Source of the DNA: Heliocidaris tuberculata
Taxonomy: Eukaryota; Echinodermata; Echinoidea; Camarodonta; Echinometridae
Direction: 5' to 3'
Length of the DNA: 64,000 bases
Assembly: GCA_025618425.1 (NCBI GenBank)
Contig: CM046833.1
Location: 6,410,776-6,474,775, forward strand
Under the pieces are notes generated by a model. It saw nothing but the letters and a program-made list of their open reading frames with translations, was not told the origin of the DNA and searched no databases. This document shows positions 34,772-45,114 of this stretch, piece after piece; position 1 is the first letter of the stretch; each line of letters begins with the position of its first letter. The translations under genes were made by a program, and so were the position numbers.

Positions 34772-35222
34772 GTAGGCCACTATTCAATGTTAAGGTCACC
34801 AGGGGCGATAATGGGGATTTCTTCTAATTTTTTTTTTAAAGGGGCTTATATATTTCAGCGTGTCCTTCATATGCACTGGGATAGACAAAAATCCCGGCAT
34901 TTCATTGCAAAACAGCATGAAATATACTCTTAGGGGATGTATGGGTTATTACAAAAGAGAAGAAAAGCTCTTAAATTCTGCCTATCCCTTTCTATTTTCA
35001 TTTTGTTTGTGGTTACTGGTTGAAATTTAAGATTTTGGTGAACTTCACTCTTCGATTTTGAATGTAAATTTAATAGCCCCTGTAAATGCCTGAATAAGAC
35101 TTGTTAAACCTTTATTAACTCTTTGATATTTGATAATTTATATAAAGATAATGTGTTATGACTTATGAACATTTAAAAAACATGATATTCTCTCTTTTCT
35201 TTGTCTTTCTAATGGAACCAAG

Positions 35223-35354
35223 ACGACTTCCACCAGGGACAAAAGGACACAGACCAAACTTACTCTCCCCAAAATGGAATTTCTGGATCTGATATCCCGT
35301 GAATTCGATCGCGTATCTGGATTATTTAATCGACTGATGCATGAGGAGCCATGA
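35223..35354 (+). CDS. Last exon of the same unknown gene
   Basis: A pyrimidine-rich acceptor (ctttgtctttctaatggaaccaag) is followed by 43 codons and a TGA, phase 0, matching the donor at 34771. The peptide begins TTSTRDKRTQTKLTLPK and ends in an amphipathic helix (MEFLDLISREFDRVSGLF) followed by NRLMHEEP. Such short C-terminal helices occur in Myb/SANT-like and other DNA-binding proteins, but that is only a guess. Phase match, splice sites and codon bias are the evidence that it is real. Confidence 0.55.
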   Translation, partial: TTSTRDKRTQTKLTLPKMEFLDLISREFDRVSGLFNRLMHEEP

Positions 35355-36105
35355 GGGAACATTAATTCGTTCACCTCTTTGATTCCCTTAATTAATATTT
35401 ATGATTTCTTTTCAGATGCCATAAAGTGCCAATATAATCATGTCTGATCAGTTGAGGAGGGATCCTCTAATCATTTTATCCTTCGATTGATTTCTGTAAT
35501 TGTCCCTTAATCTCTGTTAAGTTAGTATTGATCAGCCAACTAATCATTTCAATTATTACAATCAATGGGTCGCTATAATCATGTCGGGGATATACTGTAA
35601 CTTGTATAAGAGAGAGGGGGGATGGCGTGATCGAGAGGAAGAAAGGAATTGAGAAAGAGAGCTTTCATGAGGATGATGTTACAAGAGAGGGGGGAGGGCG
35701 TGATCGAGAGGAAGAAAGTTTAGAATGAGAGCTTGCATGAGGATTATAAGAGGGGGAGGGAGGAGGGCATGACGTATTTTAATCAGTAGTGTTGCATTAA
35801 AAATAAAAATTACATCGTTTACTGTATTCAAATGTGTTGTAAGTAATACGTTTTCATTTTGTTCATAATGTTATGCAAGTTTCAAGTTTCAAGTTTCAAG
35901 TTTCAAAGTTTATTGATTAAAATCCATACATTTTGGATTGTTAGGCATGTTTGTTCTTATTTTAGCATTTACTGCAGGGGCCACGGAACGGGGTGGAGGG
36001 AGCCCATCCCCCCCACCCCCGCAAAATAGTGAGATAAAATGAGAGGGAAAAAACCGGAGGGGGGGGGGAGAAGTTCTGAGGTCTTATTCCCACAGATCCC
36101 GGACA
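35355..36105. other. 3' flank with retroposon 3' end
   Basis: Two diverged copies of 'gagggggga.ggcgtgatcgagaggaagaaa' occur near 35615 and 35690. At 35877-35930, minus strand, AATAAACTTTGAAACTTGAA with CTTGAAA repeats looks like the 3' tail of a non-LTR element. I see no gene after the TGA at 35354. Confidence 0.4.
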
Positions 36106-36113
36106 GTTTGTGC

Positions 36114-36467
36114 CAGTGGCGTATTTAGGGGGGGGGGGCGCATCCGGCCCGTGCCCCCTCCCCTTTTGAACGAAAAATGTACATTGTGCCCCCTCTTTTT
36201 TCAATTGTGCCCCCCTTTTAGGACTGATAACCTTTTGTTTTTGTTTTTGTTTTTGTTTTTGTTTTTTTTTTTTTGCTTATGGAAAACTAGACCCAAAAAA
36301 TCTGATAACCTTTTTTTCTTTTTTTTTTGCTTGTCAGAGAATTTTGGAGGAAAACTAGACCCCAAAAATCTGATAAACTTTTTTTGTTTGTTTTTTTTTT
36401 TGGCTCGGAAAATTTTCGAACATTTTTGTGCCCCCCCCCCTTTCACAAAATCCTGGATCCGCCCCTG
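36114..36467. mobile_element. CAGTGGCG-family hAT-type MITE with 8-bp target duplication
   Basis: The termini are CAGTGGCGTATTTAGG and CCTGGATCCGCCCCTG. The element is flanked by exact 8-bp duplications GTTTGTGC (36106-36113 and 36468-36475), the size typical of hAT transposons. The interior has T-rich tracts with 'cttgtcagagaattttgga' and C-runs. There is no coding capacity. Confidence 0.88.
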
Positions 36468-36475
36468 GTTTGTGC

Positions 36476-36965
36476 AGTGACTTATTTGGTTAGCCAACAA
36501 CCCCCTCTTCCATTGTTTACAAAATTTCATGGCCCTTGTTCAGGAACTAACTCCCCGCCTGATCCTACGGGATGAAAGGGGGCTTGGGCAGGGCCTTGGG
36601 GCAGTTCCCAAGTGCGCTCAACCAAGACAGTTTCTATCCATCTCTCCCTATACGACATATATTCAAAATTACGATGATATGGTTTGGGTTGAACGGTTCC
36701 CTTTCCCCATCACTTGATGCTGCTCCAAGTCCAACTCATATTCATTTAATTGAGCCTCAAACTAAAGAACAGAACCCCGGTAACAAAACAAAAATAATGC
36801 AATTTCAGCTTTCCATCTCCCCAAAACCGACGCCAAGTATTGAACTCCGGTATTGAACTCTGGTATTGGTAACTGCACTGTCTGACTCTCCGATAATGCA
36901 TTGAAAAGCTGCGTGTGCTGCATGCACGTACAACCCGAAAGTGCAACGTCGAGATTGTGCCAAAC

Positions 36966-36998
<33 letters not shown>

Positions 36999-38369
36999 CC
37001 AGACTGTTACCATGGTCCTAATGATTGACATAATTTTATGGATTAAATTAGCCTTATCTCAGGCTAGGAATCCAAGATATGACCGGTGCCGGATTTGCAT
37101 GGCTTACAAAAGCATTGGTGCGTGAATGGTGCTATGTACTGCACACAGCTCACAATATTTTCAGTAATTCGAGCTTGCGACTGGTTTTAAGTCTAGCGAG
37201 AGAGACACTTCGGCTTTCGCATCACGATAGACCACGCCCACTTCACTGCGTCATAACTTGGCATCAGGTTTGGAATGACGTCATTATAGGGTTTCCCCCC
37301 GCGTACGTCAAGGTGCAAAATCTGATCACGTCAAAATTATTAAAGATTCATTTTAAAAATATCATTCCATGCTTACATGGCTGCGAAAAAAAACCAAATG
37401 ATAAATAAAAATTTTATTCATTTTTTTTGGTATAACTTTGTAATAAATAGAGTGATTTAAAACCGCAATCACTGACATTTGTCTGAGTTCGTAAATTGTT
37501 GTTTCAGCTATAAGGTGTATTTTTAGGGCCATGTATGTTGATGTACGCAGCCTGAACATGTGAAATGTTGTTAGGATCGGACGCCACCACCAGCTATGAA
37601 CGCGCACGCACGGATTTCGCTCCACTTTTTTGGCTCGTTTTTTTGAAATTGCCCATAGACTAATACACGCACCGCTGGCTGCCGGAAGTACTGGAATAGG
37701 AACGAAAACGTCGCCAAACAGCACTTTGAATTTTACAAGGAGGTAGGACATTCTATTGTGTGTATTGATTAGTGATTGAATTCAAGTTTAATGAATATAT
37801 TTTATGTCGTTGTAGATTATTTTGGGTGCTATAACCAAATTTCAAGTTGCTTTTGGGAGTTTTGAGAAGCGTAGCCTAGATTTCGACGAACGCGCATTGT
37901 ACGCACACACACAGCTACGTGTAAATAAGTGTCCAAGCCCGACGGGGGATCTTGGTAACCCTATTATTACCAAGAGATGGCAATGACAGCATTTTCTTCT
38001 TTAATTTGTGACTGAGAATATGTGAGGGTGAATCAATCAATGAATCATGTGTTCATGTGTTAATGAATGATAACCTTGCACTTGTATGGATTTAACATTG
38101 AAGGGCAATTCAATCTTGGTAATATGCCAATTTGTGTACATGTACAAGCATAAACATGAGAGAAACAGGATGGTGAAACTTAAAGAAATTAGACAAAAAA
38201 TGAGAATATTAATTATGAATGTTTGAAAAATGGCCCATTGCCACTGCATGATACTATTACTAGGCTAAAGGCTAAAGCTGTAGCTGTCTGAATGTTAATC
38301 CTAGAATAGGCTTTGTGTGTATTAGCCTGGATTAGTTCAGACTAGATCATACACAAGGAAGGGGAAAAG
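36476..38369. other. No coding exon seen; possible 5' region of the death-domain gene
   Basis: A poly(C) run of about 33 bp lies at 36965-36997. A CRE-like TGACGTCA occurs near 37276. A CpG-containing patch at 37560-37740 includes CCGGAAGT and ends near a possible donor (aaggag|gtagga, about 37743). Because the first coding exon of the death-domain gene starts with 5' UTR directly after a splice acceptor, an untranslated first exon must lie upstream, and this patch is a candidate. No direct proof. Confidence 0.3.
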
Positions 38370-38371
38370 TC

Positions 38372-38808
38372 CCGGGGGGGAGGGGGGGGGGGCACTCAAA
38401 TTTTTTCAGACTGGGGTGTGCCGCAGCCGCCCTCGAAACGGGGGTCTAAGGAATGAACTTGAAGCAAAAAATGGTCTTTGGAATGGTGCATTTTACCCAG
38501 CTGAGTGAAAAAACATGGTCTACGGCTACGGCACTGCTCTGTCTTAGTGTGGGCCCTGTGGGGATTCTACAGTGCACTTGTAGTTGTATGGCAAGTGAAT
38601 GGACATACGTACGTGAAAGCTAGGGAACGGGGCGCACCGTGGAGACGAGTGCTTATTGTTCCGGCCGGGTATCTTGAGAACGTGGGAGAAGGGTAAAAAC
38701 GGCAGTTTATGGAAATTTGGGTATCTTGAGAACAGCGATCGGCCATTGAAAAAGGGGGTCGTCAAAGCGGCACTTACCGGTCCATTATGTTGAGTGCCCT
38801 GGTGACCA
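38372..38808. mobile_element. G-run MITE with GGGCACTCAA/TTGAGTGCCC ends
   Basis: A G-rich end running into GGCACTCAAATTTTTTC (38372 onward) is mirrored by GTTGAGTGCCCTGG near 38808. The interior repeats 'gggtatcttgagaac' twice (38667 and 38708). A diverged relative of this interior lies in reverse at about 15150-15210. Confidence 0.6.
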
Positions 38809-39925
38809 GGTCCACCGCAAAACGACCAATAAGTCGAAAATTTGGGTTTTTACAAATTTCAGCACAGTTTGAAAGCTTAGATTCTAACATTTAAAATGAT
38901 ATATAACTTGTCTTGTATAGACTAAGCGAACCCTTATTAATTACAGTGAGAATCATGAGAATGTCAGAGTGTCAGACGTACAGGTTAATGACCAAAACAA
39001 TAATAGAGAAAACGGGCTCTAAAGAAGAGTGACGATTTAAGAGCGCCTATAACCTGTGTCTTATTGTTTGTCGCACAAAAGGTTAAGTCAAAACTCCCTA
39101 GCCTACACTGGGAAGTTCTAATTGAATTGAGTTGAAACTTTTCACACCTTTAGAATAGATATATTTCTTTACTTCTGTTGATTTTGAATATCAGACAGTG
39201 CATAGTTTTCGAGCTATACCAGAAAAGCGATGTGAAGTGCCAGCCCAGCAAGCTGACACGCAAAGTTTGAATGTCCAGGAAAAATGGTCATTTTGAAATA
39301 GAGAAAAAACGTTTCAACATTGTACTTTACCCTGAAATTTTGTCAGATGGCAGATTCATGGGCCGCGGAGGAGCCGGGGGGGGGGGGGGCGGTTGGCTGC
39401 AGCCCCCTACTTTTTTGAGTAGACACGTTAAAAAGATCTCGGAAAAAGGCTCGAAAATTGTCATTAATGATTGAAATCAGATCAGCCCTCCCCCACTTTC
39501 AAAAACGCTCCGTGGCCTCAGAGATTAATAAATTAACTTTCAGAAAATACAAAAAACTTAAAAGAAAAATTTCCACCCCAAACAACCTTATTCACCTGTT
39601 TACTCTAAAGCTCCCATTGCGACTTATTGGTCGTTTTGTGGTGGAGTGTCAAAAATGATTATTTGAATACTTCACTTTCATCATGGAAATCCCAAATTGG
39701 TAGCAGATTATGTTTGTAGAGTCCCTGAATCAGGGAATGTAGCATATGTGTTGTAAGTAAATTTAATCCTGCTTAAATTGATTTTGGGGTTCCCTTTACA
39801 ATTTTGCAGGAGTGATGTGCGACATAGTCCCACACAGGTTTACGTTTATGTGTGTTATAATCCTGTTAAACCATTCTTTTACCAATTAAATAATTTCTTT
39901 TGTCTGCAGTATTTAGGTAGGTCAT

Positions 39926-40205
39926 ATGGCCGGTATTGATGAGAAGCTGCTTGCCAAGCTCGGTGAAGAAGGCCTAGGAAACCACCCCGATGTTCCAAAG
40001 CTTGGCCGAGAATTGGGGTTTAAAGAGGTTAAGATAAATTTATACATTCAGACCAACCACGTCTGTGGTCAAGTCGGCACCAAAGGAACAGTGAATCTGC
40101 TCTTCGACTGGAAGAAGAACACGAGGAAGGCTCAACAGGTTCCAACACTGAGGGAAGCGCTCATAAAAGCAGGATTTAGTGATCTGGCTGAAGAATATTT
40201 TCCAG
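39926..40205 (+). CDS. Tandem death-domain protein, exon with death domain 1 and start codon
   Basis: The acceptor (ttgtctgcag, AG at 39908-39909) is followed by 16 nt of 5' UTR with an in-frame TAG (39914-39916), then ATGGCC. The start is therefore fixed. The exon codes 93 residues plus one base, ending ccag|gtacga in phase 1. Residues about 5-92 have a death-fold pattern: DEKLLAKLGEE, VPKLGRELGF, an INLYI segment, LLFDWKK with the conserved Trp, then LREALIKAGFSDLAEEYF. Death domains form homotypic complexes in apoptosis and innate immune signalling (known for the fold). No enzymatic domain is attached. Which partner it binds cannot be told from the sequence. Confidence 0.85.
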
Positions 40206-41632
40206 GTACGACTTCAATATTCATCGTTTTCCATCATGAATAAACCTTTAGGTAGTGGTACTCCATTTTGACTAATTATGAGGCATGTTTCATGGGTAAA
40301 CTGGATATAAAATATATACATGTATTATGAGAATGAACTTCATAGTAAGGGCATCTGTTTCTGTTTTAGGGAGAATTAAAAAGTAGCCAATGTGAGTCCA
40401 AACAATGTGAGTTCAATAGTCACATTCTTGAGCTGCCCAGGGCAAAGGGTTAAAGTTCATCACTGATAAGTAGTGTTGGGCACAGTGAATGGCAGTATAT
40501 GTGTCTGGACTATATACAGTGTAAACTTGCTTTAAAGAGCTCTGACTATAATGAGATTCCTGATATAACAAGGTCATTTTGCTTGTCCCAGGTCTTTATA
40601 TTCTTTACCTTGATATTTTCATGGTCCCAAGGACCTCGTTATGAATAGTGAGTTTCCACTGTATTCCTGCATCTCTGAATTCACTTCTTTTTTCCTGACG
40701 TCTTGACAAGCCAGATTAAGAAAACATCTGAATTATGATTTAGCACCTTGTTAAACGCAATATTTTAAGCATCAAAGTTTTTTCTTGAGAGGCAATTAAT
40801 ATTTCTGTACTTGTGATTTATGGAAATTTGCTGACAGGGGTAGAGAGGGTGGGGCAGGTCAAGAATATACAAGTTCCCAGATATTGTTCCCCCCCTTTTC
40901 CCTCTCTTATTTCTCATGGGGGTGGGTTGGGATGTGGGGAAGGGGGGGGGGGGGGGGGGGTGTTCAGGCCACCTGGATCAGCCTTCGGATAATTCATCAT
41001 TAACTTTAGCTACTTTATTATAAATGACATGACTCTTAGTCCTCTTACATTACATTTGCTAGACTCAATGTAGTTATGCTCTAACCTAGTTACATGTACC
41101 AGTTATTTGTGTATTTGATGGCAATATATACAACAAGACCTGCAAGACCTTAATCTACATTTGCCACTGTCCACCCAGGTGCAGAAAATGGGCATCTGGT
41201 ATGAAGAAATTAATGGAATACTTGAGTGCCTTATCAGGGTAGGTCAGGTGAATCGATACTTGTAAAGCGCAGTAGAGTATATTCTTATAGTAGTTGGGCT
41301 ATATGAATATTCTCTTCTTCTTCTTCTTCTTCTTCTTCTTCTTCTTCTTCTTCTTTTTCTTTTTCTTCTTCTTCTTCTTCTTCTTCTTCTTCTTCTTCTT
41401 CTTCTTCTTCTTCTTCTTCTTCTTCTTCTTCTTCTTCTTCTTCTTCTTTCTTCTTCTTCTTCTTCTTCTTCTTCTTCTTCTTCTTCTTCTTCTTCTTCTT
41501 CTTCTTCTTCTTCTTCTTCTTCTTCTTCTTCTTCTTCTTCTTCTTCTTCTTCTTCTTCTTCTTCTTCTTCTTCTTCTTCTTCTTCTTCTTCTTCTTCTTC
41601 TTCTTCTTCTTCTTCTTCTTCTTCTTCTTCTT

Positions 41633-41663
<31 letters not shown>

Positions 41664-41698
41664 TATCAAATGAATTCTGTATGTTCTTTTCTAATCAG
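40206..41698 (+). other. Intron 1 of the death-domain gene
   Basis: GT at 40206 and AG at 41697-41698 are joined by phase 1. The intron contains a G-run (about 40941-40960), a short retroposon-like 3' end (near 41253-41310, 'cttgtaaagcgc...gctatatgaatatt') and then the long TTC repeat. No exon seen. Confidence 0.8.
41313..41662 (+). repeat. (TTC)n microsatellite, ~350 bp
   Basis: About 116 units with only two small interruptions (41353-41366, 41446). It lies in intron 1, with the transcript-sense strand being UUC, and ends 36 nt before the exon-2 acceptor. It probably grew from the tail of the small retroposon end just upstream. The apparent Phe/Leu ORF across it is an artefact. Confidence 0.95.
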
Positions 41699-41945
41699 AT
41701 CATTCAGGTAATCCAACACCCAGCTCTACACCTGATTCAACATCCATCACTCCTGCTCCCAAGCCACCCTCCACTTCCACGGCTACACCATCCCATCCCT
41801 TGCCTGACCTGGTATCTCCCTCATCTACAGCACCAAACCCAGTGCCTGCTCCAGTCACTGGCCAGGTAGTCAACCCAGTGGTCCAACCAGCCTCTAACCA
41901 GCCCTCACAACCAAGAAGGAATTTGGGGTATCAGCCACGTCCAAG
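41699..41945 (+). CDS. Tandem death-domain protein, linker exon
   Basis: The acceptor is ttcttttctaatcag and the donor ccaag|gtaagg. It enters in phase 1 (g|at gives Asp) and leaves in phase 2. About 82 residues rich in Pro, Ser and Thr (for example NPTPSSTPDSTSITPAPKPP) end in basic QPRRNLGYQPRP. No fold is expected; it is a flexible linker between the two death domains. The open reading frame is preserved only in the phase that joins exons 1 and 3. Confidence 0.82.
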
Positions 41946-42249
41946 GTAAGGTATGTGGCAGGAGCATTGAAGGGGGGGGGGGGGGGGTGGGGGGGAGGTG
42001 CTTCAACATTGCTCCGGTGACAATTCGACCTGACTTGGTAAAACCATATATCTTTGTTTTGGCACTTTCGAGATATTCAAGGAAATAGATTTGAGTTTTA
42101 CAGGAGTTTAATCACTCTTGTTTCTCACCAATTATATCATCTTACAAGACACGTAACTATACATAGCTAATCACATTCTTCTACTATCTAAACCAAATTA
42201 ATGTTGTAGAACAGCGTTTTTGAAAAATTGTCAGAGGATTTTGTAGAGA

Positions 42250-43200
42250 TATGTTGTTTTACCAGCAAACTCTAGCCATACCACTCTGCACTAATTTAAT
42301 AAAACCATGTAAGACGATGAGTCACATGGTTTTAACACATCAGTGCGTGGATGTGTTCGGCCGCAATTTGGTAATACCGGTGACACGACATTTGCTCCTG
42401 CGACATTTGCTCCTCCGTCCATATCTCGAATGGTCAAAGGTTAAGGTCAAGGTCATGATTTGGTTTTTTGTTAAGGATAATGTGAAGATTAGGATTAGGG
42501 TTAGGGTTAGGGTTAGGTTTAGGTTTAGGTTTAGGTTTACCCCTTTCAGGACAGGAATTATTTAAGGGCTAAATTGATCACATTTTGTTTTTCAAATTAG
42601 CAACAGTAATATTTTTCTTTTAGTGCTACATGGTTCTAATAATAAGTTGTAATGTCTATAAAAACAATATACATGGTTAGAAATATGTTGAAAAGTTGAA
42701 AAAAGATTCTAGACTTTTACAGTTTTAGGACTCCTATTGCACTGTATAAGAAACGTTGTTTATATGTCGGTAATAAAAATTGTCTACTATCTACAGCAAA
42801 TTAACGTCGTCAAACAATTTTCCTCAATAAATATTAGAGGGTATCGTAGGTTTTACCAGCAAACAGCTAGCATGCCATTTTGCACTTATTTGGTAAAACC
42901 ACAATACATATAAGTAAGTGATTACATTTTTCGCATCGGATTTCATGCGCTGACTTGGCAAAACAATGTACATTTAAGTCGGCAAGTACTCCTTTCCACA
43001 AATCCAAGCGCTGATTCGGTACAACCATGTAAGTCGATGAGTTACGTGGTTTTACCAAATCAGCGCATGGATAATTACGGTTAAACAGCATATCTCTAGA
43101 GATGTGTTGTTTTACCGTATCAACTAGCAGCTCTGATGAGAGACTGTTAATGTGGTGAAACAATGTATCTCTGCTGACGATGGTTTTAACAAATTATTTT
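42250..43200. repeat. Cluster of TGGTAAAACCA/TGGTTTTACCA words forming hairpins
   Basis: At least ten exact or near copies of TGGTAAAACC or its complement occur between about 42030 and 43780. Two of them build the same hairpin with an 'aagtcgatgag'-type loop (42296-42340 and 43018-43056), each followed by 'atcagcgcatgg' or a variant. Confidence 0.6.
42485..42538 (+). repeat. Interstitial telomere-like TTAGGG/TTAGGT repeats
   Basis: Several units of TTAGGG followed by several of TTAGGT, about 50 bp. It is too short and too diverged for a telomere. A shorter GGGTTAGGGTTTGGG stretch recurs near 43808 and 46343. Confidence 0.75.
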
Positions 43201-43293
43201 GAGTCAAAATGAGATTTATTGCTAAAATTTAGTTTATAACTAAAAAACCAAACCGAGTTGAAAGCTCCAATTTTGGCTGACGAAAGACCACAT

Positions 43294-43703
43294 CTTAACC
43301 CTTTCAGGACAGGAATTATTTAAGGGCTAAATTGATCACATTTTGTTCTTCAAATTGGCAACAATAATATTTTCATTTTAATGCTACATGGTTCTAATAA
43401 AATGTATTGCCTTTGAAAATAAGATACATGTTTAGGAACTTTGACGAAAAGTTGAAAAATTACCAATTTTGATAAAAAACAATGATTTTGAACCTCTCAA
43501 TGTGTTGCCAATTTAAGGATTTCAAAGATTATTCTCGTTTTTATAATTCCTGGCATCAAATGCAATATGGTCATGCAATAAAAATGGACAGAGTGCAGGC
43601 AGAAATTTTTGCTCTTTCTACTCATGCATCCGCTATATTTTTTAGAGCTCTGAATGAAAAGTTATTGAGCCAAACCACAAAATGTGGTCAGCTGTCTTGA
43701 CCA
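43294..43703 (+). mobile_element. TTAACCCTTT MITE, near-complete
   Basis: It starts TTAACCCTTTCAGGACAGG and ends near 'aatgtggtcagctgtct'. It serves as the reference copy for the family in this window. A partial copy precedes it at 42539-42710. Confidence 0.8.
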
Positions 43704-43915
43704 CATTTGTGTACTGTATATCCAAAAAGTTGAAAATGTAAAAAGTGCCAAAATATGAGTTACATGGTTTTAGCAAATTACCCCCGAATTGCTCTGGGTT
43801 TTATAGGGTTAGGGTTTGGGTTGGGTTTGGGGTAAGGCCCTACCGAATATGATAACGATAACAAGATTTTCAATTAAAAGTACACCATGCTATGTTGTTT
43901 GTATACATGTGTGAG

Positions 43916-44259
43916 TACTGTAAACGCTGTTATTTTCGTGAGATTAAATTTTTTTGCTGAGTGACCCCAAAGCATATTCATGGGTTCTTAAATCCGTGCT
44001 ACACAATTACACGCTCGTATGTACACCCACTCCATTAATTTACACACACGCAGTCCATTCAAATGCATACGGCATGCGCAACTTCACACACGCGCTCAAA
44101 AACGAATTGGACACACATATTAATGTGGCGAAACGCGCAATTCAACCCGCATAGGAAATCAGGCTAATATTTTTGCAAGTTCTAGAATTAGCGCTTGCAG
44201 AAAATAGCGCAAAATCCGCGAAAATTAATGTACCTACCGCGAATATTTCTGCAGTTAGA
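43916..44259 (+). mobile_element. TACTGTAAA MITE, complete but diverged
   Basis: It starts TACTGTAAACGCTGTTATTT and ends 'gcgaatatttctgcagttag'. It shares the whole interior with the copy at 45286-45656. Confidence 0.75.
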
Positions 44260-45114
44260 GTATGCTGATATGATAATAGTGTGGCAGCTGGGTGTACCTT
44301 TAACCCTTTAATACTGTACTGGGCTATTTCAAGCTCCCTCTCAAGCTCCCTCTCTCACCCCCCCCCCCCCCCCCCCCCCCCTCCCCCCCGATCTCAGCCA
44401 CGACATGACCTAACACACAAAGTAAATGTACAAAACATTAATTTCACTCCATGCAGGTGGAGGATTTTCTCCCAGATATGGAGTTTGTTGCTCGTATTTC
44501 TGCATTCTGTCTTTCCTGTTTTTCTACCTTTCACCTCCAACGTGTATGAAATGTTTGGTTTTTTGACCCCATGTTTTTATGGTACGGTTCATGATCACAA
44601 CACTGGAAGAACCAATATTCAGACTGATACAGGATAACAGTTTTTCATTTTATTAGGTCGAAAATTCTTTTTGGAATAAACTGACACCAAGATCATGAAT
44701 TTGAGGTAAGGCGTTTTGATTCTGCGGCTTTTTTTGTGATGCAGTGTCATTTTCAAAATGTGCTACTTTTCCCACCGTAGTCACCCTTGAAGCAGGGAGA
44801 ATTTGAGCATAACTGCTTCTCATACAGTCAGCTTTGTTGACAAACGCATGACTGCTCTCGCTTTGAAAACAAAGACAACATGAATGAAACTGAGATTGTA
44901 TGGAAAGCCGTCATGTTAAAAATTCTTCAAGCAGGACTCCCTTTGCAAAAGTAGCAAATTTTGAAAATGATATTGCCTTACAAAAAAGAGATGTAGAATC
45001 AAAACGTCTTATGCAAAATTAATGATCTTGATGTCATTTTACTTGAAAAGAATGTTCTACCCAATGATGTCATTAAAATTGAAGATCTCAGGTGTTGCAT
45101 TCTTTCTGGCCCAC

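Noticed and set aside
41294..41869. 191-residue Phe/Leu frame over the TTC repeat
   Set aside because: It is the repeat read in two frames and then exon 2 in the wrong phase; the correct phase joins the death-domain exons.
42485..42538. Chromosome-fusion telomere scar
   Set aside because: The tract is very short and repeats with the same flanking word at two other nearby sites.
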